NCBI GenBank assembly: GCA_965243615.1 | Contig: CBDEVO010000003.1 | Location: 1,488,001-1,552,000 of the forward strand | Direction of reading: 5' to 3' | Length of the DNA stretch: 64,000 nucleotides | From: JAJEEA01 sp965243615 | Lineage (GTDB): Bacteria > Acidobacteriota > Vicinamibacteria > Vicinamibacterales > UBA8438 | Part shown: piece after piece, positions 8,917 to 17,799 of the stretch | Layout: every line of letters starts with the position of its first letter | Position numbering within the stretch: the first letter of the stretch is position 1 | Notes under the pieces: model-generated | What the model saw: the letters and a program-made list of their open reading frames with translations, nothing else | Told to the model about the DNA's origin: nothing | Databases searched by the model: none | Translations under genes and position numbers: made by a program

Positions 8917-10377
8917 TCAACGCCGCAGGTCGGGGCTCGACAGGTCCAGCTCGGGCACCGAGAGGACCTCGATGTTGCCGAACCCGGCCCGCCGGAGGTC
9001 GGTCACGAACGCGCGGGCCTCGCCCACGAGCACGATCGAGAGGTCTTCGGGGTGCAGGTGCGTCCGCGCCACCCGCCGGATGTCCTCTACCGTGACCGCG
9101 TTGATCCGGTTCGGGTAGTTCGGGAGGTCGTCGAGGTCGAGGCCGTACAGCAGCGCCTCGAGCACCTGCGAGGCGATGGCGTTGGGGGTCTCGATGGTCA
9201 GCGGGAAGTTCCCGGCCAGGTACGCCTGGGCGTTCTCGAGCTCGCGCCGGCTCACCCGCTCGCGCCGCATGCGGCCGACCTCGCCGACCATCAGCCGCAA
9301 CGCCTCGACCGTGGCCTCGGTGCGGGTGTCGGTCTTGCCGACGAAGTCGCCCCCGTAGCGGCGGCTGCCGATCTCGGCCGAGGCCGAATAGGTCAGCGAC
9401 CGTTCCATTCTCAGCACGCTGCCGAGCCGGTTGCCCCCCTCGCCGCCGAGGATCTTGATGGCGACGTCGAACGGCAGGTGGTCGGGGCTGGTCCGCGGCA
9501 GGGCCACGTGTCCGAGGCGGATGGCGGTCTGCAGCGAGCCCGGCTTGTCGATGACGACGATGCGGCGGGTGGGCTCGGGCATCTCGCCGGCGGGCGGCTC
9601 GGCCGCTTCCGTCCGCGGCGTCCAGTCGCCGAACGCCCGTTCCGCCGCCGCGAACGCCGACTCGGCGTCGACGTCGCCGACGATCGCGAGCAGGGCGTTG
9701 TTGGGCGCGTAGTGTGCGGCGTGGAAGGCGACCAGATCGTCGCGCGCGATCCGCCGCACCGTCTCCGGCGAGCCGTTCGACGGCCGCCCGTAGGGGTGGG
9801 ATCCGTACATCAGCCGTGACAGAACGACTTCCCCCAGGTACTCCGGGTTGTCGTAGCTGACCTGGAACCCCGACAACACCTGCTGACGCTCGCGCTCGAC
9901 CTCGGCCGGCGCGAACGCCGGGTTCCGGGCGGTGTCGGCGACCAGGTCCAGGCCGAGCTCGAAGCTGTCGGTCATGACGAGGACGCTGACGAAGCTCAGG
10001 TCGGTGCCCGCCCCCGCGTCGAGGATGCCGCCGATCGAGTCGATGGCGTCCGCGACCTCGGTCGCGCTTCGGCTCGTCGTGCCCTGGTCGAGGAGTGCGC
10101 CGGTGAACGTCGCGACCCCCGGCTTGCCGGCCGGGTCGTAGACCGATCCGGCCCCGATGATGAGCCGCAGGTTGACCGCCGGCTGCTCGTGGTGCATCAC
10201 GACCACCACCCGCAGCCCGTTGTCCAGGGTCCGCACCTCGTAGGGCGGGAACGTCGCCTGGTGCCAGGGCAGCGGCGGCGGCGGGCTCTCCCGCGGCCAG
10301 TCCGCCGGCTGCTGGCCGGCCGCCGCCGTCGCAATCAACGTCAGGCAGAGGACCAGGAGCGCAGACCTGCGTCTCAT
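8917..10377 (-). CDS. M16 peptidase family protein lacking the zinc motif
   Basis: A 486-residue insulinase-like (M16) protein with a signal peptide (ALLVLCLTLIATAAAGQQ), so it is exported. The fold markers are present: YEVRTLDNGLRVVVV at the N-terminus and the typical C-terminal half from PTRRIVVIDKPGSLQTAIRLG. Where active members have HXXEH, this one reads GVATFTGALLDQGT, with no His or Glu ligands. It is therefore likely the non-catalytic partner of a heterodimer, as in the mitochondrial processing peptidase. The catalytic partner is directly upstream with a 4-bp overlap, which supports an obligate pair. lpxB follows downstream. Confidence 0.88.
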   Translation of the reverse strand: MRRRSALLVLCLTLIATAAAGQQPADWPRESPPPPLPWHQATFPPYEVRTLDNGLRVVVVMHHEQPAVNLRLIIGAGSVYDPAGKPGVATFTGALLDQGTTSRSATEVADAIDSIGGILDAGAGTDLSFVSVLVMTDSFELGLDLVADTARNPAFAPAEVERERQQVLSGFQVSYDNPEYLGEVVLSRLMYGSHPYGRPSNGSPETVRRIARDDLVAFHAAHYAPNNALLAIVGDVDAESAFAAAERAFGDWTPRTEAAEPPAGEMPEPTRRIVVIDKPGSLQTAIRLGHVALPRTSPDHLPFDVAIKILGGEGGNRLGSVLRMERSLTYSASAEIGSRRYGGDFVGKTDTRTEATVEALRLMVGEVGRMRRERVSRRELENAQAYLAGNFPLTIETPNAIASQVLEALLYGLDLDDLPNYPNRINAVTVEDIRRVARTHLHPEDLSIVLVGEARAFVTDLRRAGFGNIEVLSVPELDLSSPDLRR

Positions 10378-11813
10378 TCTTCGTCTCCGGGCCGGAGGAA
10401 GGAGCGTCCGGGCGGCGGCGCGGGCAGAATCGTCAGCACCAGCCGGTTCTCCTCGGTGAAGTAGGTCCGGGCCACCCGCTGAACGTCCTCCCGGGTGACG
10501 TTCATGAAGATGTCGTACTCGGCGTCGGCGGTGGTCATGTCGTCATGGATCACCGCGGCGTGGACCAGGTGCGAGGCCTTCTGCTCGATGGTGAGGCGGC
10601 CGAACACGTAGTCGCGGGCGAACTGGTTCTTGGCCTGCTGCAGCTCCCGTTCCGTGACCAGCTCCGTCTTCAGCCGGTCCAGCTCCTCGATGAGCGCCGC
10701 CTCCGACTCGGCCGTCGTGCGGCCCGGCTGGACGATGGACACGGCGTAGAACAGGTTCGGGTCCTCGACGATGTAGCCGTCGCCGACCGCCGACACCGCG
10801 AGCTGGTCCTCGTAGACGAGCCGGCGATAGATGCGCGAGCTCTCTCCGTCCGAGAGCACCTTGTTCGCGATGTGCAGCGGATACGCGTCCGGGTGCCCGT
10901 CGTAGGTGATGTGATGGGCCACGATGACCGCGGGCAGGGGCCAGTTCTCGGACTGGGTCAGGGTCACCCGGCGCTCCGCCGTGGACGGCGGCTCCCGGGG
11001 GATGTCGCGGGGCACCGGGCGCCTCGCCTTGGGCACCCGGCCGAAATACAGCCTGATGTAGGCCAGCGCCCGCTCGGGGTCGAAGTCGCCGACCAGCACC
11101 AGGGTCGCGTTCTCGGGCACGTAGTAGGTGTCGTAGAAGTCCCGCACGTCGTCGATCGAGGCGGCCTCGAGGTCCTCCATGGTGCCGATGACGGAGTGCT
11201 TGTACGGGTGCGCCGTGTAGGCGTGGTCGTACAGGATCTCCGACAGCAGGCCGAACGGGGCGTCCTCGTAGCGCCAGCGGCGCTCTTCCTTGACCACCTC
11301 GCGCTCGGCCTCGAACGTCCGCTGGTCGATGCGGAGCGTGGCCATCCGGTCCGCCTCCAGCCACAGGACCAGCGGCAGGTACTGCGACGGCACCGTCTGC
11401 AGGTACGTCGTGGCGTCCTCGGTCGTGAAGGCGTTCCCCTCGCCCCCGACCCGGGAGATCATCGTCAGGTGCGAGTCCGGGAGCACGTTCTTCGAGCCCT
11501 TGAACATCATGTGCTCGAACAGGTGGGCGAACCCGGTGCGGCCCGGCGGCTCGTTCTTCGACCCGACGTGGTAGACCATCTGCAGGTGGACGATGGGCGT
11601 GGAGTGGTCCTCGGAGAGGATCACCCGCAGGCCGTTGTCCAGCGTGTGCATCTCGTAATCGAGCGGGGTCGGCCGGACCGCGCCGTCGAGGGTGGACGAG
11701 ACGGTGAGCAGGCCGGCCAGCACGACGAGGAGCACGGTGCCGGCGGCCGGCGGGCTCGCGCCGGAACCGCCGCGCCACCGACGCCGGATCGCGGGGAGAA
11801 TCGTCTGAAGCAT
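10374..11813 (-). CDS. M16 zinc metallopeptidase, catalytic member of the pair
   Basis: An exported insulinase-family protease of about 479 residues. It has a hydrophobic leader (TVLLVVLAGLLTVSSTL), then YEMHTLDNGLRVILSEDHSTP and the zinc site HLFEH within GFAHLFEHMMFKGSKN. The second-half markers (YVPENATLVLVGDFDPERAL) are also present. The ATG at 11813 sits right before the leader; the frame continues upstream to 11960 but with unlikely composition. A CATAAT -10-like element ends seven bases before the ATG, so this mRNA too may be leaderless. It overlaps the zinc-less M16 gene by four bases, which suggests translational coupling and a heterodimeric envelope protease of unknown substrate. 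Confidence 0.9.
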   Translation of the reverse strand: MLQTILPAIRRRWRGGSGASPPAAGTVLLVVLAGLLTVSSTLDGAVRPTPLDYEMHTLDNGLRVILSEDHSTPIVHLQMVYHVGSKNEPPGRTGFAHLFEHMMFKGSKNVLPDSHLTMISRVGGEGNAFTTEDATTYLQTVPSQYLPLVLWLEADRMATLRIDQRTFEAEREVVKEERRWRYEDAPFGLLSEILYDHAYTAHPYKHSVIGTMEDLEAASIDDVRDFYDTYYVPENATLVLVGDFDPERALAYIRLYFGRVPKARRPVPRDIPREPPSTAERRVTLTQSENWPLPAVIVAHHITYDGHPDAYPLHIANKVLSDGESSRIYRRLVYEDQLAVSAVGDGYIVEDPNLFYAVSIVQPGRTTAESEAALIEELDRLKTELVTERELQQAKNQFARDYVFGRLTIEQKASHLVHAAVIHDDMTTADAEYDIFMNVTREDVQRVARTYFTEENRLVLTILPAPPPGRSFLRPGDEE

Positions 11814-11820
11814 GGGCCGA

Positions 11821-11826
11821 ATTATG
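11821..11826 (-). promoter_or_regulatory. CATAAT -10-like element before the M16 pair
   Basis: CATAAT on the minus strand ends seven bases before the ATG at 11813. This spacing matches that seen before the TonB-dependent receptor and would give a leaderless or nearly leaderless transcript. No clear -35 is seen. Confidence 0.4.
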
Positions 11827-11970
11827 GCATAGCCGGACGTGGCCGCCGGCCACGGAATCGCCGGGTGCCGTGAGACTGCGAACGAGGAAGGCAGCGCGGC
11901 GCTTGCATGGCTGACGGCGGGGCGGGCGCCGCACCGGGGCTCGCAAGGCAGAGCCACCAACCGCGTTCCG

Positions 11971-12669
11971 CTACGTCAGCCTGAGCCTGCTGTGACCTGG
12001 CTCCGCCGGTTGGCCTGCTACCTGGGGTCTCGGCCTGACCGGGAACAGGGCGTGTCGAACTTCGATCTCGGCGCCCGATTGTCGGCGATGGCGGCTGAAG
12101 AAGCGTTTCGACTCCCCGATGGATGCGGCGTCACGCGGTTCGGCGACGAGGCCGACCTCCTCGCGCAGTGCGGCGATTCTCGCTCGGACCCTCGATTTCG
12201 CGTGCTCCAGATCGCCATCGAGAACGTAGCCGAGCATGCACGCAAGGGGCAGGCCCTCCGCATACTGCTCCGCGACGAAGCGCGACAGCCCCTCCTGCAC
12301 ATAGTCGCCGGCCAACGACCTCCTTCTGCCGTCCTGGCGTACGTCGTTCAGTCGCTTGCACTCGTACGCGAGGTAGATGTTGCGGTCCTGGTTCAGGAGG
12401 ACCGCGATGTCCACGCTGCCCGTGCTGTACGCCGTGCCTTCCGCGGTGTATCCGAAGGGCTCGTACTGGAATTCGATCCAGTAGAACCGCCGGCGAACCC
12501 CCGGATCTCCGTTCAGGAGATCCACCAGATTGGCGGTGATGGTGTCCTCATCCGGATGCATCGGCAACCTGTCGACACACCGGCGCCAGACGGCCGCGAC
12601 ACGCTCGACAAACCGCACGTCGAACGACCGGAATCGGTCGGCCCAGGCGGCGGGGTCGCCAGCGAGCAT
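11971..12669 (-). CDS. Hypothetical protein with PD-(D/E)XK-like motif, partner of the DNA methylase
   Basis: A 232-residue protein of unrecognised family. The central segment has the shape of a PD-(D/E)XK nuclease core: Asp in GSVDIAVLL followed 14 residues later by YECKRL. The N-terminal half (DEDTITANLVDLLNG) is the helical lead-in common to such nucleases, and the C-terminal 40 residues are Arg/Pro-rich. Its ATG overlaps the last base of the stop codon of the methylase gene upstream, so the two form one translational unit. The natural reading is the restriction or accessory subunit of a restriction-modification system. The nuclease call is an inference from spacing of acidic and Lys residues. 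Confidence 0.6.
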   Translation of the reverse strand: MLAGDPAAWADRFRSFDVRFVERVAAVWRRCVDRLPMHPDEDTITANLVDLLNGDPGVRRRFYWIEFQYEPFGYTAEGTAYSTGSVDIAVLLNQDRNIYLAYECKRLNDVRQDGRRRSLAGDYVQEGLSRFVAEQYAEGLPLACMLGYVLDGDLEHAKSRVRARIAALREEVGLVAEPRDAASIGESKRFFSRHRRQSGAEIEVRHALFPVRPRPQVAGQPAEPGHSRLRLT

Positions 12670-15600
12670 CAGTCCGGACCCGCACGATCGTCATGCCGGC
12701 GTCCGACGAAGCCCTGCAGGTCCAGCGCAATGCCGTGGGCGTCGGTCACGGCTGCGGATCGGAGCCAGAAACGCTTGGCGGCGGGTTTGACGAGGAAGAG
12801 ATCACGGTCCAGGAATACCCGGAAGTCCGGCGTGGACTGGAAGTTGCCCGGAATCAGTTGCTCGATGCGGTGGGCGAGGCGGGACAACGCCACCCCGACC
12901 GTCGCGTCGTCATCCTCGGCGTAGTCGAACGCGCTGCGGCCGTCCTGCAATGTCAGCCGGAGGACGGCCAAGTCGTCGTTGCGGGCCACGAGACGCGCGC
13001 GGACGGCGCAGTCGTCGTCGAGCCAGTCCATGAGGTTGTCGACGAGAGTGCGGGCATAGGCGCGCCGGTCGGACGGGGTCGAAGCGTTCCAGATCTCCGG
13101 CAGGCTGCCGCGGTTTGGTTGTGCGGCGGGAATCGTGTGTTTCACCGCGTCTTCGACGAGGACTCTCTCGGTCTGGGACAGGCAGAAGAACTCGTAGGTC
13201 AGCTTGTCGATCTCGTCGAGCACCCCGCATTCGTCCGGCGGAGGCGCCAGCGCTTCGTAAGCCTGGCGGCCCTGCTCTTCGATCACGGTGACCAGCGCCT
13301 CGGCTGCTGCGTGTGCCCGCGGCGGTTCCGGCAGGTCATCCGGCGAAGGAAACGGGAGGCGCAGGAGCTCCGCCTGTTGCACTTTGGGACGGTCCGAGCC
13401 GAACGACGACGTGCCGTGAAACGCGAACCAGGCCATTACTCTGCTGTTGAGCAGTCCTGCGAGCAGTCGGCCGCGGCGTTCGTGGCCCGGTGGAACCACG
13501 ATAGCTTGAATGACGTGCTGGAACGTCAGCGGATCCTCTACGTAGGCGGCACGCAGGCGCGGCCCGTCGCGGCCTACGGCAATGCCGTGCGGAACCAGCA
13601 CGCGCGGCCCCGAGAATCCCTCCTCGAAGCCCTTCCGATGTACGACGCCGTCTCTCCAGGGGACCAATCCTCGGCTCGTTCCGGCCACGAGGCGGAACTT
13701 CTGGATGGGCAGATACGGAAGTGTGGCGACGAGCGTGCTCTGTTCGCGTTGGTAGGCGTCGTCATCGAGTCGATCGACGTTCGCCGGCTTGAAGCCCTGA
13801 CCGACGACCCAGCGGTCTTGCACGGACTTCCTCTTTCGCGCGAGCGCGCCGAACTCGACCGCCAGGTCGCCGAGGGGGGGAAACCGCGACAGGTAGTTAA
13901 AGAGCCGTCCTTCGGGCTCGGTCATCCACAGACGTTTCTTGAAGACGAACGGGTCGGCGCCGACCTGCCGGGAATCTAGCCGGCGCCGGTCGCCGCTGCC
14001 GATCGTGATCAGGCGGCGGGACTTCAGGTTCAGGTCGGCCTTCGGCGTCAGGTAGTCGAACCGGTAGGGGGCGTCCGCGTGCGGACTACCGAGGACGATC
14101 AGCGCCGTGGGGCGTACGGCCCTGTCGAACAACTGGAACCGCATGTCGGCGAAGTTGACGACGCTCAGGACGCGCGCCTCGCGGATCAGGCGCTTGCGCG
14201 CTTCGACGGCGGCGCCGGCATGGTTGTGCAGGAAGCCCATGGCCGGCAGAAGCAACGCGGCGACGCCGTCCTCCCGCAGATGGCGCAACACCTTCCAGAC
14301 GAACGGCCACGCCTGCTCGCGGCCCGGGGCCGGCAGCCTTTCCACCCTGCACCACTCGAGGGAAGAATGGCGATCGCCGTGGCGACTCGACCAGGGCGGG
14401 TTGCCGATGACGACGTCGGCTTGCGCAGCGTCCGGCGCCACGGCGAAGAAGTCGCCGCAGTGCAGCATCTTCCCGTGGAGCGCGGGAAGTACCTTGCCAC
14501 GCGCCATGAGCTTCCGGATGTCCGGCGGCGTGACCTCTTCGAGCAACGCGACGTACAGCGAGAAGACGGCTACGCGGACGGCGCCGCCGTCCACGTCCCA
14601 GCCCCGCACTCTCGATAGCAGGTCGAGCAGCTCGCTCCAGGGAATCGTCGTCCGGCCTCGCCGGGCCTCGCGTCGATGTTCGCAGAGGCGCTGGAACAGA
14701 CGCACCAGGAAGATGCCCGAGCCGCACGCCGGGTCGAGGAAAAACCCGCGGTCCCTGGTCACCGCCGGCAGCCTGTCCCAGACGTGGGACACCACGGTAT
14801 CGGCGAGGAACATCGGCGTGTAGTAGGCGCCGCTGGTGCGGCGGTCGGGGCCCCGTTCGGCGAGGAACCGGTCGTGAACGGCGCTGATCAGCTCGATGGG
14901 GATGTACTTGAAGTCGTACTTCCAGAGTCGGTACTGTCCGACGCGCCCGTGCATCTCCTCGCGGCCGGAGCGAAAGCGGGCCAGGACCGCCAGGTGGGAC
15001 GCGTCGAGGCGCGGACCGTGATCGTCCGCGTCGAACGAGCAGGGCGCGACGAACAGGTCGCCGTTGAAGTCCTGCCGCAGGGTCCGGAAGAGATGCTCCA
15101 GCGCCTCGCCGTCCCCGGCGTCCAGCAGCGTCTCGAACGTGCCGGCCTCCGTGCTCGCGGCGCCCCGGAAGTAATCGGTGCCGATGATCCCCCGATCCTC
15201 GAGATAGGCGATGAACGTGGCCTGCACGAGCAGAGCCTGCGCCGCCTCGGTCGGCAGACCGCGAGCGCAGAGCAGGCGATGTGACTCGGTGAGGTTGTCG
15301 AGAAGAACGCGGTCGACGCGTTCCCGCGGGTCGAAGTACTCGCGGTACTCCTCCTGTTCCCAGAAGCGGCCCGATTCGGCGGCGTAGGCGAGATTCCGCA
15401 GGGTCAGCGCGTCGGTGACGGCGTCCAGCTCGTCGACGAGGCACCGGTCGAAGTTGTCCTCGCCTGGAAATCGACTCAGCGAAAAGAGGCGGACCGTCTC
15501 TCCGGAGACGACGACGAGCAGGCTCGCGAGCCCTTGATTCCAGAGTGCGGCGTGGAGGGTCGCCGTCGCTCCTCGATCGTACTCGCCGACCAGAATCGCG

Positions 15601-15791
15601 ACGGTCGGTACGTGTTCGACGCAGAAGACCGCCGAAAGGCCCAGGCCGTCGAACGCCGTACGTAGCGCGCCTGCATGGGGCGTGTTCCCGACCTGTTCCG
15701 CTCTCTCGTAGAGTTCGGGCGGCCGGCGGGTGGAGAGGCCCAGGTTGGCTTTCCACGCGGGGCCCGGCGGCTCCGAGGCGATGGCCTCCAT
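12669..15791 (-). CDS. Eco57I-like N6-adenine DNA methylase / type II restriction-modification protein
   Basis: A 1040-residue DNA methylase. The SAM-binding motif DPACGSGIFL starts near residue 353, preceded by GAYYTP (the usual lead-in of adenine-N6 methylases). The catalytic NPPW is near residue 464 in ADVVIGNPPWSSRHG. The roughly 600 residues after the catalytic motif include a target-recognition-like region (FKPANVD and PYLPIQKFRL onward). The N-terminal 300 residues lack an obvious nuclease motif, in line with the separate PD-(D/E)XK-like gene that follows. A good promoter lies 110-150 bases upstream. The pair is most simply a two-gene restriction-modification system; recognition sequence unknown. 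Confidence 0.8.
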   Translation of the reverse strand: MEAIASEPPGPAWKANLGLSTRRPPELYERAEQVGNTPHAGALRTAFDGLGLSAVFCVEHVPTVAILVGEYDRGATATLHAALWNQGLASLLVVVSGETVRLFSLSRFPGEDNFDRCLVDELDAVTDALTLRNLAYAAESGRFWEQEEYREYFDPRERVDRVLLDNLTESHRLLCARGLPTEAAQALLVQATFIAYLEDRGIIGTDYFRGAASTEAGTFETLLDAGDGEALEHLFRTLRQDFNGDLFVAPCSFDADDHGPRLDASHLAVLARFRSGREEMHGRVGQYRLWKYDFKYIPIELISAVHDRFLAERGPDRRTSGAYYTPMFLADTVVSHVWDRLPAVTRDRGFFLDPACGSGIFLVRLFQRLCEHRREARRGRTTIPWSELLDLLSRVRGWDVDGGAVRVAVFSLYVALLEEVTPPDIRKLMARGKVLPALHGKMLHCGDFFAVAPDAAQADVVIGNPPWSSRHGDRHSSLEWCRVERLPAPGREQAWPFVWKVLRHLREDGVAALLLPAMGFLHNHAGAAVEARKRLIREARVLSVVNFADMRFQLFDRAVRPTALIVLGSPHADAPYRFDYLTPKADLNLKSRRLITIGSGDRRRLDSRQVGADPFVFKKRLWMTEPEGRLFNYLSRFPPLGDLAVEFGALARKRKSVQDRWVVGQGFKPANVDRLDDDAYQREQSTLVATLPYLPIQKFRLVAGTSRGLVPWRDGVVHRKGFEEGFSGPRVLVPHGIAVGRDGPRLRAAYVEDPLTFQHVIQAIVVPPGHERRGRLLAGLLNSRVMAWFAFHGTSSFGSDRPKVQQAELLRLPFPSPDDLPEPPRAHAAAEALVTVIEEQGRQAYEALAPPPDECGVLDEIDKLTYEFFCLSQTERVLVEDAVKHTIPAAQPNRGSLPEIWNASTPSDRRAYARTLVDNLMDWLDDDCAVRARLVARNDDLAVLRLTLQDGRSAFDYAEDDDATVGVALSRLAHRIEQLIPGNFQSTPDFRVFLDRDLFLVKPAAKRFWLRSAAVTDAHGIALDLQGFVGRRHDDRAGPD

Positions 15792-15908
15792 TACGGTCGT
15801 CCCGGCGTCGTACGGTCGTCCTCAGCTACCGTCGCCGTCACAGGTCGGCGCGGCCATCGACGGACTCGCGACGGGAGCAGCTGCTCGATTCGAACCGCCC
15901 ATGACGCC

Positions 15909-15937
15909 ATCGTAAGCATAAAAAAAGCGAAAGTCAA
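15909..15937 (-). promoter_or_regulatory. Sigma70-type promoter for the restriction-modification operon
   Basis: On the minus strand, TTGACT (15937-15932) and TACGAT (15914-15909) are separated by exactly 17 bases that include a run of seven T. This is the most AT-rich spot between lpxD and the methylase gene. It would give a leader of about 110 bases. Confidence 0.6.
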
Positions 15938-15951
15938 CGATGACAGCCGGG

Positions 15952-17052
15952 TCACTCCCCCGCCTTTCCCGGTCCCGGCTCGCCCGGCGGCTCTGCGTCC
16001 TCCGGATGCGGCCGGCGCCCGCGCTCCAGCTCGGCGCAGCGGCGCTCGAGGGCCGCGACCCGCTTGCGCAGGGCGGGGAGCTGCACGAACGAGCTCGCTG
16101 CCTTCCGCCAGGCACGGTTCTCGACGGCCGGCAGCCCGGAGACGAACGAGCCCGGCGGCACGTCGTTGGTGATGCCGGTCTGGCCGGTGGCGCGGGCGCC
16201 CTTGCCGATGGTGATGTGGCCGTTCACGCCGACCTGGCCGGCCAGCACCACGTCGTCCTCGACGACGGTGCTGCCGGCAATCCCCACCTGGGCGGCCAGC
16301 AGCGCGTTGCGGCCGATCCTGACGCCGTGTCCGATCTGGACGAGGTTGTCGATCTTCGCGCCCGCCGCGATGCGGGTCTCGCCGATGGCGGGCCGGTCGA
16401 TGGCCACCAGCGCCCCGATCTCGACGTCGTTCTCGATGACAAGGCCGCCGTGCTGGGGGATCTTCTGGTGGGTCCCGTCGGGGCGGCGGGCGAAGCCGAA
16501 GCCGTCGCTGCCGATCACGGCTCCGTTCTGCACCACGACCCGATCGCCGAGGACGACGCGTTCGCGTAGCGTCGCCTGCGCGTGAATCACGCAGTCGGCG
16601 CCGATGCTCACCCCCGCGCCGACAGTTACGTGGGGATGGATGATCGTCCGCGGGCCGACGACGGCGCCGGACCCGATGGACACGAAGGGGCCGACGGAGA
16701 CGCCGTCAGCCAACTTCGCGTCGGTCGCGACATGGCTCGCCGCGTCGATGCCGGGCGTGGGCGGCGTGGCGTCGGCGAACAGCTCGACGGCCCGGGCGAA
16801 TGCGAGATAGGGCTCGGCCGTGCGCAGCATCGGGCATGGCGCGGCCGGCGCGTCGTCGGCGAGGATCACCGCGGCCGCCCGGGTCGACCGCAGCGCCGTC
16901 GTGTATCGGGGATTGGCGAAGAACGTGAGGTCGCGCGCTTCGGCGGTCTCGATGCCCGCGACGCGGTGGATTTCGACACCCCCGTCGCCCTCGAGCCGGC
17001 AGTCGAGGCGCTCCGCCAAGTCACGAAGCTTCAAGACAGGCAAGCGTATCAC
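15952..17052 (-). CDS. lpxD: UDP-3-O-acylglucosamine N-acyltransferase
   Basis: LpxD adds the second acyl chain in lipid A synthesis. The 366-residue protein has the N-terminal uridine-binding domain (KLRDLAERLDCRLEG, DLTFFANPRY). This is followed by a left-handed beta-helix of hexapeptide repeats from about residue 100 (GVSVGPFVSIGSGAVVG). Family markers VIGSDGFGFA, IPQHGGLVIENDVEIGA and QIGHGVRIGRN are all present, as is a C-terminal coiled-coil (LRKRVAALERRCAEL). The start at 17052 is a GTG; a TTG six codons in is an alternative. It sits apart from lpxB, 8 kb away on the same strand, and not in the common lpxD-fabZ-lpxA-lpxB cluster. Confidence 0.95.
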   Translation of the reverse strand: MIRLPVLKLRDLAERLDCRLEGDGGVEIHRVAGIETAEARDLTFFANPRYTTALRSTRAAAVILADDAPAAPCPMLRTAEPYLAFARAVELFADATPPTPGIDAASHVATDAKLADGVSVGPFVSIGSGAVVGPRTIIHPHVTVGAGVSIGADCVIHAQATLRERVVLGDRVVVQNGAVIGSDGFGFARRPDGTHQKIPQHGGLVIENDVEIGALVAIDRPAIGETRIAAGAKIDNLVQIGHGVRIGRNALLAAQVGIAGSTVVEDDVVLAGQVGVNGHITIGKGARATGQTGITNDVPPGSFVSGLPAVENRAWRKAASSFVQLPALRKRVAALERRCAELERGRRPHPEDAEPPGEPGPGKAGE

Positions 17053-17073
17053 GCGAGCGTGTCGTTCGCGGGG

Positions 17074-17751
17074 TCAGGCCTGTGTCCGGCGCTCGATGAA
17101 CGTCGCGAGGTGCTCGAGGTGCAGCTCGCGCGAGAGCTCCCGAAGGCGGGGACGGCGTTGGCCGGCGGGGAGGACCAGGGCCTCGCGCACCTCGTCGAGC
17201 ATCGGGCTGACCCGAGCCGACCACTCGACGCCGGACACCCCGCGGCGCGCGCCCCGGAACGCCAGCCAGTGCCCGGCCATCTTCGCGGCTAAGTACCAGG
17301 AGATGAGGTTGGGCCCGGGGACGAAGAAGAACAGCGGTCCGAAGATTGCGGTGGCGATGGCGTCGATGACCATCCAGAACCGGTGGTGGTCGCTCTGTCG
17401 CTGCAGGCGGCCCCGGGCGATCGCCAGCGCCTGGTCCGCGCCCAGGTCCCCGGAGTGGACGAGGACGCCCTCCCGGACGTGGCGCATGTGCCACAGCAGC
17501 CGGTGCTGGGAGATCCAGGCGGCGAGCCCCCGGGTGAGGGAGGCACGCAGCCGAGCCCCCCAGCCGACCTCCTCCGCGCCGGCCCCCCTCGCGGTACGGC
17601 GGTCGCGGCGTGCCTCCTGCTCTTCCGCGAGCACCTCGCGGGCGCGCCGCAGCAGCCTGCCGGTGACGGCGCCGGGTGGATGGTCTGCGTCGTTCGGCTC
17701 GCAGTAGAGCTCGTAGCGGGTTCGATCGACGGGCACGAGGAAGACGTTCAT
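17074..17751 (-). CDS. Possible mitochondrial K+-H+ exchange-related family protein
   Basis: A 225-residue protein with one clear hydrophobic region (FWMVIDAIATAIFGPLFFFVPGPN) near residues 130-155, possibly two short membrane helices. It begins MNVFLVPVDRTRYELYCEP, and the overall plan resembles the K+-H+ exchange-related (Mit_KHE1) family, several bacterial members of which look like this. That assignment is from memory of the family pattern and is moderate at best. The middle is rich in Arg/Glu and likely helical. It ends 22 bases before lpxD. Three near-identical 18-20 bp repeats overlap and precede the start codon. Confidence 0.5.
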   Translation of the reverse strand: MNVFLVPVDRTRYELYCEPNDADHPPGAVTGRLLRRAREVLAEEQEARRDRRTARGAGAEEVGWGARLRASLTRGLAAWISQHRLLWHMRHVREGVLVHSGDLGADQALAIARGRLQRQSDHHRFWMVIDAIATAIFGPLFFFVPGPNLISWYLAAKMAGHWLAFRGARRGVSGVEWSARVSPMLDEVREALVLPAGQRRPRLRELSRELHLEHLATFIERRTQA

Positions 17752-17799
17752 TCGATCAAGGAGACGTTCATTCCGTCAGGAGATGTTCATCCGGTCAGA
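17743..17799. repeat. Three tandem 18-20 bp repeats spanning a start codon
   Basis: Three consecutive degenerate copies (17743-17762, 17763-17781, 17782-17799) share the core GAyGTTCATyc with a TCA-rich tail. On the minus strand each copy carries an ATG followed by AAC, so the first codons of the 225-residue gene appear to have been duplicated twice upstream. Copies are not multiples of three, so the extra ATGs lie in different frames. Confidence 0.7.

Noticed and set aside
8917..11813. M16 proteins as PqqF/PqqG proteases for PQQ maturation
   Set aside because: They are exported, lie over 20 kb from the pqq genes and next to lpxB, so a PQQ link is unsupported, although a distant role cannot be excluded.
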